Of a stretch of 64,000 nt of DNA, positions 47,581 through 59,285 are shown in pieces; position 1 is the stretch's first letter; the number at the start of each line of letters is the position of its first letter. The stretch covers positions 2,108,001 to 2,172,000 of the forward strand of contig JARWMV010000234.1 of the NCBI GenBank assembly GCA_030998015.1. The letters are read 5' to 3'. The notes under the pieces were generated by a model that did not search any database, was not told the DNA's origin, and worked only from the letters and a program-made list of their open reading frames with translations. Source of the stretch: Ceratorhiza oryzae-sativae. Lineage: Eukaryota; Basidiomycota; Agaricomycetes; Cantharellales; Ceratobasidiaceae. The position numbers and the translations under genes are program-made.

Positions 47581-50302
47581 CGAGTGGGGAGCGAAATAAT
47601 GACAGGGGTTAGGATCGCGGCTGTGGCTTCCGCTTAGTCAGCTCCATCACAAGGTCAATTTGACGGCCATAATAGAACTGAGGTGACGATCCTCGGAACT
47701 GGGGTGCTAACCCTCATCCAACTTGGCAGCGACCCTCATCAATGTAATAATGCGACAATCTGTTGATCTCAAGGGGGGAATCGACGATGCCATGCTCCTG
47801 CCCGGATAAACATCCCTAGGTACGCTTGGACAGCCTCGAGCGCGAGCGAGCGAACGAGACCCCATTGATTTGAAAGTGATTTCCAGAGCCTGGGGGCCAG
47901 TCACGGATCTTAGCATATACTTTGGATTATCTGGGGAACCGAGAGTCAGGGCGAATGGTACAAGAGGACTATGGAGGCGTTTCGATCCATATTCTCGACT
48001 CGAAGATGACTGCGGTGCTGGCTAATGAAGGGGCAATCTTCACGAAAACCGCTGAGTTCTTCGCTACTGCCCCGCTAGACACCTTCAGCGCCGCTACAGC
48101 AACCGATCAGAACCCTCTCAAGCTCGCTCAGGATATTCAGCAAGTTTGGTCTTGTTCAAAAGCTCTAGTACTGGATTACAGACGGTTGACTCCAAGTACG
48201 GCACCCAGTGGAAGGCACAGTGGGATCACCTTAGTGATGTGAGCCCTCTTGTTTGGCGATATTTAGTCACCGGCTAACCATCCCGCACAGAAATATAACG
48301 ACCTGCTGGTGAGAACCCACACAGTAGCCACCGATGGTGCAGCCTATATCAACAGTAGGACAGCTTCGGGACCTTTGTTTGGCCATTATATTGATATTAC
48401 CATCCTTAGGCTGCAATTAGACAGTTCTTTCGACTTTTAACACAAGCAAGGTCACTCCAGCTGTTGGAGCACATATGATAAAAGATTGGCTAGACGTTAG
48501 TGTTGATGGATTACAACATGATATCCAACTACTAATCTCCTTGTGGTTTTCACTAAACCCATCTCAGCAATGAGACCTTGAGAAATGACAGTATGCAGCT
48601 CTCCCAGGATTTCCTGGATCTGTCCCATGAGGTTGCCACTTTCCATGACATGTTTTCCCACTTTGAAATACAAAAAGGGGCTTCTTATGAGGCTGACATG
48701 TCCATGTACAATTGTAGGATGGAAGCTCTACAAACAAGGATAAGCTGGTAGGTTTCATGTTTGCGCATCTTGCTCATGTTGCTTACTTTAGCCCAATGGT
48801 TCAGGGAAGAGTCTGCTGTAGGTTGCCACCCTGCCATCCTCCAAGATAACACACTGAAAGGCTCCTAGGAAGCCAATGCCCAGCACACTCTCAATGGAAT
48901 TCTTGCAGGACTCTTGTTCATTTTTGGGGCACTTGAGTGGCTTTTTAGTTTTGGACAAAGCATAAGTCCCATTGACCAATCAAATGCAACAGTGAGAGAA
49001 CTGTTGGGGCTCAGGATAGTCTCATATGGTTTGGAAAAGAGTGGCTTCAGAAACATGTAGATGCCACACAAGGCAAGTTGCTCAGAGATTTATGGCTTCT
49101 ACTGACCTGTAGCCAATACACTTGTGCTTTGACTGGATTTGCACAACAAGAAGAACACTGTGGCAGCACAAGCCAAGGTAATCACAAACAAGAAATCAAA
49201 TCTCCTTCACCTTCAAACTGTGATGTCAATCTATGTTCAAGATGTGGTTGATGTGTCCTCTATGTTAAAGGTATGCAGTGGGAGTAAGATGATAGGATGT
49301 ATATTTACTGTACAGAAAACATAGCATATATACATAGTAGGGCAATAAGGTGGGCATACATGCAAATGGGGAATATGAGTAACTATGGGGACACTACAGG
49401 GATACTACAGAGTGTATGTAGTAGGTACACAATAGCAGACAAGTCACTTAGCTAGATACAATCAACACTCTAGGCTTGGACAGTTTGCCAACATGTGGGC
49501 TGCTGTAAGTTTGCTGTTCACCCAAGCTCCTGGCCCAATTATTATTGGTCTCCTCTTGCTTCTAATACAATGGTAAGGCCCCCAGTAGTTTCATAGAGCT
49601 TCGTAACCTTTTGGATGATGCAAGCCTCCTGCAAGGTGTTCATGTGTTTTATTTTATACCCCATCAAGGAATCTAACTGTTCAACTCCTGAAGCCAATTT
49701 TTGTGAGTCCACCAGAAAACTGGGTAAGTGAGTGGATAAAATGAACAAGGGCAAGATACATGAAAAATTTACCAACATATATAAGCCAGTCACAAGTGCC
49801 ATAAGCACCAGAGAACACCAAAACTCAACACCAATCATGTTCTGCCTCAGCATTCAAGTGATTAATTCCACTTCAACAGTGTTTGCAACCAAAATGAACT
49901 GCTTTATCAATGCCCTCAATGTTGTTTCAAGTTTGAGTGTGATGGCCTACTCTCTCTCACCTCAGTTTGGAGGGTCAGACAGACCTGCCAGAGAGCTATT
50001 CTGTCATGGCCTAGACCATGAGCACAGATTTATGCTGATTTTATCTTATTTTATTTTCATCTCTATCTCATGGTTTTTGGACAAGTCCTGTTTATTCAGA
50101 TATATGCATAGAATTATTGACTGAGTCACATGACCTTGTTGTTGTTGACCACTGTTGACATATTCTGGAATATTCTGTTGACATGGCACCACTTTCATAG
50201 ATTGTATGATTTTGTATTTCATATGTACTGCCTTGAGGAATATATAAGGGAGGGTCTGAGAGCCTTAAGCCTCAGAACTTGACCTCCTGTTGAACACCTA
50301 CC
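47581..50302. other. degraded, CpG-poor sequence
   Basis: Contains a short plus-strand frame at 47922-48242 with no recognisable domain, and from about 48300 increasingly CpG-depleted DNA with broken minus-strand frames (for example 49542-49853) that look like old transposon remains. The stretch 50110-50302 has a TATATAAGG promoter-like box and may be a relict LTR of another family, into which copy F1 inserted. No gene can be supported. Confidence 0.4.
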
Positions 50303-50382
50303 TGTTATGACCTGTCAAACAGACATAACAGAGTAACCAAATATTTCACAGATTTATGGCATTTTTCCCAAAGCAGAACAAG

Positions 50383-51817
50383 TAAGGATGCTGTGCCAGA
50401 ATTTTGCAGGAGTCTGCCTCCTGCAGGTGGACTCCTGGCATTTTTTTTGATTCCTGCTCCAGCTCCAGCTCTGGCAGGCCAGGAGCTGGACTCCATACGG
50501 AATTCCGGCAGGTGCAGGAGCTTGCTGGAATTCTGGGGCTCCTGCACCTGATTATGCTCAAATGTCATCACATCGAGTTGTATAATAGCTTATTAGATGC
50601 GCACTACTGAGAGCTTTCAAATGGTATATAGCACGTCTGGTAGAAAATCAATTCTGCTGAATCACCTGCAGTTTTCTATTCTTGAGCCTTAAGGCCAATA
50701 TTTCAGTCACCTTGAAACCCACCACATTCACCTCTTTAGTAGCTCATAAAATGCGCAAAACTCAGAGAATTCTGAATATGTTGTTTATATGGTGTACAAA
50801 ATTCATTTACATGTAGATCACAGCAGATTAATGCTCAGAAAATATTGCTACAAGTGCACAGTTACTATTTCAGGTCTAAGACAACATTTTAGACCCAAGG
50901 CAACAAGCCAGGTGTGTTCCTGGACCTCAAAAACCACTACTAAAAATGTATCTATTTTGTACATACATTGGATTGTGATGAACTGGTGTCTGTCCATCTG
51001 TTGCTGGGAACATCTAAGCTGAATGGTTGCACATGGTTGGAAAAATTTGTTAAAGTACTGTTTTGGAGTTCACCAGGCTTGTGGGATAGGGTAATAAATG
51101 TCTCTGAGTTGATCTATGGGGCTCAGAGAGCCTGTAGTCAAGTGTGTGCTTGTGCAGAGGCAATTTAGGGGTATTTTAAGCATCAGGGGTGTATGTTCCC
51201 TGGATGTCACCCACTAATACACCTCCAATCATGCTGATTTTTGGTATACAGCATGAGTACAGTGGTTCACATCAACCTATCACAGGGGAGCAAAGTTTCC
51301 ATGGCTGGTTTCACTAGTGCCTGTGGCACTGTTCAGGGGCTAACCCCCTGTATATTGCTTATATCTCCTCAGAAATGAGTTGGATTGAAATGTGAGTGAG
51401 CTCATTTGATTCCCCTCAGCAAGACAAGTTGAATGGTACAAACATGTTTCTGTTCAACACTTAGTTAGGGGAGCATCAGTGGTTGTGCTTACCCTTGATT
51501 ATTTCCCAAAGACTAAAATGTGTGGATATCACTCAATTTCAACTTCGAATACATGATGTATATATCGATTGGATGCCCTGATTTTTGCACATTTAATGGT
51601 GTATTGGACACTACAAATGGCTGGGGTCATGCAATGGTGCAGGAATGCCAGTCTGCAGGAATGCAGGAATGCAGGAGCTGCAGGACTCTGCCCAGGACTC
51701 CAGCACCCCTGGGGCAATTCCTGCACTGTCTCCATCTCCTGTAGTGCCAGAATATGCCAGAATTTTATACAGAATTCCTGCACATTCCATCTGCAGGTGC
51801 CTGGCACAGCACCCTTA
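50383..51817. mobile_element. hAT-type non-autonomous element, copy 1
   Basis: 1,435 bp. The terminal inverted repeats are TAAGGATGCTGTGCCAG and, at the other end, CTGGCACAGCACCCTTA. The 8-bp duplication is AGAACAAG at 50375-50382 and 51818-51825. There is no transposase ORF. Subterminal DNA is full of CCAGAATTCTGG-like and CAGGAG motifs. It is related to the copy at 57844-59277 in opposite orientation (shared TTAGATGCGCA, AGAGCTTTC and ATGCGCAAAACTC segments). CpG-poor, hence old. Confidence 0.9.
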
Positions 51818-52401
51818 AGAACAAGCCATAAACAAGGTCACATGACCTCAGTGCTTACCCAGCACTTACAGTGGTTACCCTGAACTCACTCCAGCATTTC
51901 TCTCCCATGTTACTTGGAGTGAGGAGTGAGTTATCATGTTACCTCAGTGCTTAAATCACATGACCCTGGGACCTTGTGCAGCTCTATAAGATTTGGAGCC
52001 ACACAAACTTAAGATAAACAATTACCTAACCCATAGTACTGTATATAACCTGTACCTACTGTGGACTGCACTTAGATAAGACATCTGCAGCCACCACAGC
52101 CACAGGTATATAAGGAGGATAAAGCAAGACTGGATGCCTCAGCTTGCTTTATCTTGTCAATCACCATAGACCATAGCAAACACTGTAACTAGAACACTCA
52201 ATACATACCACATAACACCAAACTGTCAATGCAGCCACTACTTAAGTGTTCTGCAAGGGAGCATCCAGAGGGTCACAACATTATAAAGCAAGCTCCAAAC
52301 TTAACTAGTGGTGAACATGAGTATACTACACAGATACTAAAGGGCTGAGTACACAAGAAACCAGCTAACTCCTGTGATACATAAGAGAACACTAGGAAAC
52401 T

Positions 52402-53419
52402 ATGTCACAGAGACCACAAACCTGATCTCAAAGCAGAGTGGCCAATAGTAGACCACAATCACCCAAACCCATTATTCCCCCAGAGGCTGAAGGTAACCCA
52501 GATGAGACTCTCCAGGGAATGCCAGGGGGGTTGCCACAAAATCCACAACCAGTGGCTCAACCTAAACCCACTTGGGCCTCTGTCCTGGGAGGGCAAATAG
52601 GGGGAATACCACTCCACAGTCCTCAGCCACCAAATCTCCCACTAAAATCAGACCCAGGAGATACTTCAAATCCAGAGAGGGACAAGGTAGAGGATATGAC
52701 TTGGATCATATATGATCAAGGCACAGCCATGGCAGAAGAGGCAAGGACACAACCCCAGCCAGGTCCTGGAGCTATAACCACTGCCAACTCTATTCACACC
52801 ATTGCCATTGCCATCAGGGCAGGACTCAAGGAACTCAGAGATAATAACCATAGGGAACTGGAAAAGGCAATTGTGAGCATAAATCAGTGTCAAACATCAC
52901 TAACACAACAAGGAGACATAGCCTGGATGGTAAAATCAATAGAAACATCCAACAAAAATGTCCTCTATGTGGCAAAGAACCAGTACAACCTAAAAGCAGA
53001 AATGGGGAACCTGATAAAAGAACTAAAGGATATCTCCATGGAGATAAACTGGGTATTGGGAATGCAAGAGCAAAAGCACAGGAGAAATCCTGACTGCACT
53101 AGAACAACAGGTAACCAACTTAGGAAATGAGCTCCAGAAAACAACTGGAGCAGGAAGGCAGACAGAAAATACAGAAGAGGCCAGGGGAAGAACTAGGGTG
53201 GTCATAGGAAGTCCCTCATAATCCCCCTCCATCTCCCCAGGACAAACACCCTTTCTGGGAAGAACCTTTCAGGCTGAATCGACAATAAGACCCCAAGCAA
53301 AACCACCCCTTCAGAGGCCCACTCCAAGACCCACAGAACCCTGGTCCAACCCCCAATCCCAAGTAAACCAAACTACCCTTGTTGCAAACCACATTCCTAA
53401 GGAAGCACAACTAGGAAGA
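52402..53419 (+). pseudogene. F1 gag fragment
   Basis: Starts at 52402 (MSQRPQT) with an immediate TGA where F2 has CGA, then runs on as a gag N-terminal region matching F2 (NPDETLQGMPGGLPQNPQP; GLKELRDNNHRELEKAI; NLIKELKDISMEINWVLGM). It changes frame near 53080 and is truncated at 53419 by F2. Confidence 0.85.
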
Positions 53420-53974
53420 TGTTATGACCCGTCAAACGGACATAACAAAACAACCAAATATTTCTACAGATTTATGGCATTTTTCCTAAGCAGAACAAGC
53501 CATAAACAAGGTCACGTGACCTTGGTGCTTAGCCGGCGCTTACGGTGGTTACCCTGAACTCGCTCCAGCATTTCTCTCCCTTGTTACTTGGAGCGAGGAG
53601 CGAGTTGTCACGTGATCTCGGCGCTTACAGCAGGATCACGTGACCTCAGCACCTACCCCTCGGACCTCGCGCGGCTCTATAAGATTCGGAGCCACACAAA
53701 CTTAAGACAAACAATTACCTAACCCATAGTACTGTACATAACCTACACCTACTGCGGAGTGTGCTTAGATAATATGTCCGCAGCCACCGCAGCCACAGGT
53801 ATATATAAGGAGGATAAAGCAAGACTGGATGCTCAGCTTGCTTTATCTCGTCAACCACCATAGACCATAGCAAACACTGTAACTAGAACACTCAATACAT
53901 ACTGCATAGCACCAAACCATCAACGCAGCCACTACTTAAGTGCTCCACAAGGGAGCCTCCAGAGGGTCATGACA
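53420..53974 (+). repeat. F2 5' LTR
   Basis: 555 bp, TGTTATGACC to GGTCATGACA. It contains three CACGTG boxes (about 53513, 53609 and 53637), a TATATATAAGG promoter box at about 53797 and the GGATAAAGCAAG block. Same family as the solo LTR at 27512-28289. Confidence 0.93.
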
Positions 53975-54095
53975 TTATAAAGCAAGCTCTTAACTTAACT
54001 AGTGGCGAACATAAGTATACTGCACAGATACTAAGGGCTGAGTACATGAGAAAACCAGCTAACTCCTGTGATACATAAGAGAACATAAAGAAACT

Positions 54096-55931
54096 ATGTC
54101 ACAGACACCACAAACTCGATCTCAAAGCAGAGTGGCAAATAGTAGGCCACAATCACCCAAACCCATTGCTTCCCCAGAGGTGGAAGGTAACCCAGATGAG
54201 ACCCTCCAAGGAATGCCAGGGGGGTTGCCACAAAACCCATGACCAGTGGCTCAACCCAACCCCACTCGGGCCCCCATCCTGGGAGGGGAAATAGGGGGAA
54301 TACCACTCCGCAGCCCTCAACTGCCAATTCACCTGATAAATCCAGACCCAGAAGATATCTCAAATCCAGAGAGGGATGAGGTAGAAGATATGACCTGAAC
54401 CATATACGAACAAGGCACGGCCTTGGCAGAAGAGGCAAGGACACAACCCCAGCCAGGTCCCGGAACCATAGCCACTGCCAACCCTATTCACACCATTGCC
54501 ACGGCCATCAGGGCGGGGCTCAAGGAACTTAGAGACAATAATCATAGGGAACTAGAAAAGGCAATCACGGGTATAAATCAGTGTCAAATATCACTAACCT
54601 GACAAGAAGGAAACGTGGACTGGATGGTGAGGTCAATGGAAACATCCAACAAAAATGTCCTCTATGTGGCAAAGAACCAGGACAACCTAAAAGCAGAAAT
54701 GGGGAACCTGATAAAAGAATTAAAGGACATCTCCATGGAAATAAACCGGGTACTGGGAATGCAAGAGTGAAAGCTTGAAAGCTTAGAGAAGAAAACTGAA
54801 AACACAGGGGAGATCCTAATCGCACTAGAACAATGGGTAACCAATCTAGGAAATGAGCTCCGGAAAACAACTGAAGCAGGAAGGCCAAGGGAAAGGACAG
54901 AAGAAACCAGGGGAAGAACTAGGGTGGTCATAGGAAGCCCCTCACGATCCCCCTCAGCCTCCCCAGTACGAACACCTTTTCTGGGAAGAACCTTCCAGGC
55001 TGAGTCCACAATAAGACCCCGAACAGAACCTCCATCCCAAGCAAACCAACCTACCCTTGCTGCAAACCACACTCCTAAGGAGGCAAGACTAGGGAGACCC
55101 AGCAAATTTAATGGGAAAAAGGGGAAGGAAGCAGAGAACTTCATAATCAGCATGGAACTTTTCTTTGCTGACTATGACGAATCAGCCTTTGATGACCGAA
55201 AAAAGATATCTGCGGTGCTAATGAACATGGAGGATGGGGAAGCAGCAAACTGGGCACAACCTTACTGCCGGAAACTACTAGCAGGTGAACACACAGGTAT
55301 TCTTGCATCCTGGAAGGATTTCAGGAAGGGATTCCTGGATGCTTTTAATGACCCAGTCATAAAGGAAAAGACCATCTGGAAACTAAGGAAATTAACACAG
55401 ACCAAGAGTGCATTGGATTATGCTACCCAATTCCGGATCCTGATCCAAGAGGTAGACTGGAACCAGGAAGCCCTCAAGGACCAATTCAGGGAAGGGTAAA
55501 AACCCAAAGTACAACAAGAGATCTTAAGGATTGAAGTACTGGCAAATGAGGCTGAAGGTCCATCATATACCTTAGATCAATTAATCGACTTTGCCTGCAA
55601 AATGGATGACATGCAGTTTGTGAACCAGAAAATGAATACAAGGACCAGCAACTCATCAAATTCAGCCTGGGCACCAGTGAAATACAAACAAGGGGGGAAC
55701 AAGCCTTTAGGGACCAGCGGCAAACAGGGGAATACCCAAACCAACAACATGGTAAGGATACCAAACAGTGAAAAAGACAGGCGAAGGAAAGAAGGACTCT
55801 GTATCAAATGCGGTAAATCAGGACATGTCCTGAAGGAGTGCCGAGGCCAGTGGACCTATGACAAAGCTAAGATACAAGGGAAGGCCAGTAGACAAGTTGA
55901 GGAAGAAAGCAGCTCCGAGTCGGAAAACTAA
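54096..55931 (+). pseudogene. F2 gag
   Basis: One frame from MSQTPQTRSQSRV at 54096 to 55931, with five in-frame stops (54240, 54396, 54600, 54768 and 55497). It contains a helical N-terminal region, the capsid region (RPSKFNGKKGKEAENFI; WAQPYCRKLLAGEH; LRKLTQTKSALDYATQF) and the zinc knuckle CIKCGKSGHVLKEC. At 54240 F2 has TGA where F1 has CAA, as expected if the ancestor was CGA and each copy lost the CpG on a different strand. Confidence 0.88.
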
Positions 55932-55948
55932 TTGGTCCTACCACTTCC

Positions 55949-57843
55949 ATGTTGGAGGACCCCAATATAACCCCTACTGCAGATGTATGTTACCTCAAGA
56001 AGTCTAGTAATCAATCAATAATATACACTATGGTAGAGGGAATCATGGAACCAGCTAAGACGCTGATTGACTCAGGATCTTCAACCAACTTCATCGATAA
56101 GGCCTATTCAAGGGAAAAAAGGATTCCAACCACTCCCCTCAAACACAAGAAATCAATTGTGGCCATTGATGGAAATGAAATCAAGGATGCCATAGAAGAA
56201 AGGGCAGAACTAAACATCGAAGTGGAAGGGAAGACACTAAAATGCTCCCTTTATGTAATGACCCTAGGTGACACAGACATAGTCCTAGGGAAAGAATGGC
56301 TTGAAGAAGCAGAACCTATCATAGATTGGAAAGACCTTACCATCTCATACCCAGACGAAATCAAGGCAAGGGCAGCAAGTGAAAGCCTACAAATCCCAGA
56401 AGAATTTAGGGATTTTGAAGACCTATTTGGGGAAGAAGGTTTCCAAGAACTTCCACCCCACCGAGGTAACCTAGACTTCAAAATGGACCTGATCAAGGGA
56501 GTGGAGCTGCCAAAGCCTGCAAAGAGGTACAGTATGTCACCAGCAGAAACAAAGGCGCTCAGGGAGTACCTAGAGGAGGAACTAAGAAACGGGAAAATAA
56601 GGCCCAGCCAGTCAGTTGTAGCTGCACCCTGTTTCTATGTGAACAAAGCAGATGGAGGGCTTAGGTTGGTAGTCGACTACCGTAAGATGAATGACATCAC
56701 CAAGCCAGACAGGTTTCCACTTCCAATCCAAATAGAATTGATTGAGAGACTGAAGGATGCAACCATCTATTCAAAAATGGATGTTCGATGGGGGTTCAAC
56801 AACATCAGAAAAAGGGAGACGAATGGAAAACAGCTTTCAGGACAGGAGAAGGCCAGTTTGAATGCTTGGTCATGCCATTCGGAGTAAAAGAAGGACCAAG
56901 AACCTTTACCAGGTTCATGATGGAAAAGTTCCGTGACATAATAGACGATTATGTGGTAATCTACATGGACGATGTACTAGTGTTTTCCAGAAACAGGGAA
57001 GAACACGTACAACATGTCAGGGAAGTGTTAAGAAGAATGAGGGAAAACCACCTCTTCCTCAAACCCACAAGTGCAGTTCTTTGTGAAGGAGGTAAGCTTC
57101 ATTGGAATTGTCATATCCCCAGAAGGGATATCGATGGAAAAGGAAAAGGTAAAGGCAGTTCTAGAATGGCCAGAACCTAACACAGTAAAAGAAGTCCAAG
57201 CCTTCCTAGGCTTCGTGGGGTTCTATAGAAGGTGGATAGAGAAGTTTAGTACCTTAGCCAAACCCCTCACAGATCTCACCCAAAAAGATGTCAAATTCCT
57301 GTGGGAAAGAAAACAACAGGAGGCATTTGAAGCTATCAAAGAAGCAGTAGCAAGAGAACCGGTCCTGATCCACCCAAACCCAAACAGGCCATACATACTG
57401 GAAACAGACGCCTCAGGAGTGGCCATGGGGGCGGTACTAAGCCAAAAGGGTGATGACAACCAATTGCATCCAATTGCCTTCCTATCGAAGAGCTTCACCC
57501 CACCAGAGAAAAATTATGACACCTACAACAAGGAGTTGCTTGCAATTGTTAGGTCCTTGGAGCACTGGAGGTTATACTTAGAAGGGACAGAGGAACCTAT
57601 TGTGATATACACTGACCATAGGAACCTCCAGTACTGGCAAAATGCCCAGATGTGGAATAGAAGGCATGCCAGATGGTATCTCACTCTGGCACCCTTCAAT
57701 TTTCAGATTGTGTATAGACCAGGGAAACTCTCACAGAAGCCAGATGCCCTTTCCAGAAGGAGCGACCATGGGGATACCCCTATGGAACCACAGATCATGA
57801 TTCCAGAAGAAAGGTTCATAGGTTTCATGGCAGAAGTACAGGG
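55949..57843 (+). pseudogene. F2 pol, protease-RT-RNase H part
   Basis: Protease TLIDSGSSTNFIDKA and VLGKEWLEE; RT with VVDYRKMNDITKPD, YSKMDVRWGFNNI, VMPFGVKEGPRTF and intact YMDD (VIYMDDVLVF); RNase H with ILETDASGVAMGAVLSQ and IYTDHRNLQYWQ. Frameshifts occur near 56790 and 57075. At 57843 the hAT-type element interrupts; sequence resumes in frame at 59286. Confidence 0.88.
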
Positions 57844-59277
57844 TAGAGGTGCTGTGCCAGGCTCCTGCAGCCAGAACTTGCCAGAATTCTGGCTAAAATT
57901 CCAGCAGATTCCGGTGTGCCAGTTGCCAGTGCAGGTGCCAGAATAGCCTCAAGGGTGCCAGAGTCCTGGGTGGAGTCCTGCAGTACTGGCATACCTGCAT
58001 ACCTGCATGCTGGCACATCATCACCTGTACATGACCATCTCAGATTGTGTATGTCAAGCACTCATAAAATGCGCAAAATTCAGCGGATCCGATTGTACTT
58101 TACTTGATTACAAACGGCTAAGAAATGAGCAGTATCGGCGCAGATTTATCTAGGAAGAATATTCAGGGGGATGCGCAGATGTTGAAGCTTGCTATCCTGA
58201 GCTCCAATTGGCGTGATATACATACCAATCGACTCGTCTCATTGAGAGGAATCGAATGCATATACTTTCATCATAAACGAACACTTTTATCGAAAGTTAT
58301 GAGCAATATAAAGGGAGGAAGCCCCTGAACAGTGCCACAGGCGCTAGTGAAACCAGCCATGCAAACCTTGCTCCCTTGTGCGGAGTCGATACGCACTACT
58401 ATAAGGACTCTATATACCAAAAATCAGCCTGATTGAAGGTGTTTTAGCCAGTGAAACTGGGGGAACAGTGCCCCTGATGCTGAAAACCCCCTGAAATGCG
58501 CCATGGACACCCACACAGTGCAATTCTGTCTTTCTGAGTATCACAGACAGCTTCAGGGATACTTATTGCCCTATTTCAGATACCTGAAACATCTGGAACA
58601 AGCTTATAACTTAAATTTCCAACCATGTGCAGTGATTCTGCTGGGGTGACAGTGAGGATGTCTGCACACACCCCAGTTCATAGTCATCCTGTTGATGAAT
58701 TGACTAGATATTATGTCAGTAGGGGTTTCTTAAGCTCAGAAAAAAGGCTAGCTGGTCATATAAGCTTCAAATAGCTTTCTTTGTGGTGAAATGGCATGTG
58801 CACATTTCCCAGAATATTTCCTGGGCACTAATCTGGTGCGAGCTATGTGTTATTGAATTTTCTGCGCAGAGCGAATGACATATTTGTGATCTACAGAGTT
58901 TTGCGCGTTTAATGAGCTACTTTGCAAGAGATTGTGGTGAGTTTTGTGGCCCTGGAAATATTGGCCACAAAGGCCCAAACAAAAGAACTGCGTACAATTT
59001 GCCAGAATCAATTTCTTATGAAACGTGCCTTATATCGTTGGAAAGCTCTCTCTTATGCGCATCTAATGAGCTACCACACAATCTGATGTGGTGAGTTCTG
59101 ACCATAGCCAGTTGCCGGAGTCCTGGGATTCTGGCATGCTCCTGCACCTGCCAGAATTCTGGCACAGTCTCTGGCAACTGGCATGCCAGTGCCAGTGCCA
59201 GTGCCAGAATGGCCAAAAAGCGCAGGAGTCTTGCTGCAGGTGCCGGAGTCCTGCAAAATTCTGGCACAGCTTCTCTA
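57844..59277. mobile_element. hAT-type non-autonomous element, copy 2
   Basis: 1,434 bp. The terminal inverted repeats are TAGAGGTGCTGTGCCAG and CTGGCACAGCTTCTCTA; the 8-bp duplication GTACAGGG lies at 57836-57843 and 59278-59285. Excision would restore the F2 pol frame (AEVQG followed by NFWEELKEAQEED). No coding capacity. It has the same size and subterminal structure as copy 1 but keeps more CpGs, so it is younger. Confidence 0.92.
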
Positions 59278-59285
59278 GTACAGGG

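Larger units (their letters stand above)
50303..53419 (+). mobile_element. gypsy copy F1 (old), interrupted
   Basis: The 5' LTR (TGTTATGACC at 50303 to GGTCACAACA at 52280) is split by a hAT-type element at 50383-51817. Without it and its duplication the LTR is 535 bp, close to the F2 LTR. A gag pseudogene follows and is cut at 53419 by the start of F2, at a point where the F2 gag continues with matching sequence. The rest of F1 would lie beyond the window. Nearly all CpGs of the F2 LTR are TpG or CpA here. Confidence 0.88.

Noticed and set aside
47922..48242. Possible small plus-strand gene
   Set aside because: No domain, no splice structure, flanked by decayed DNA; mentioned only in the regional note.
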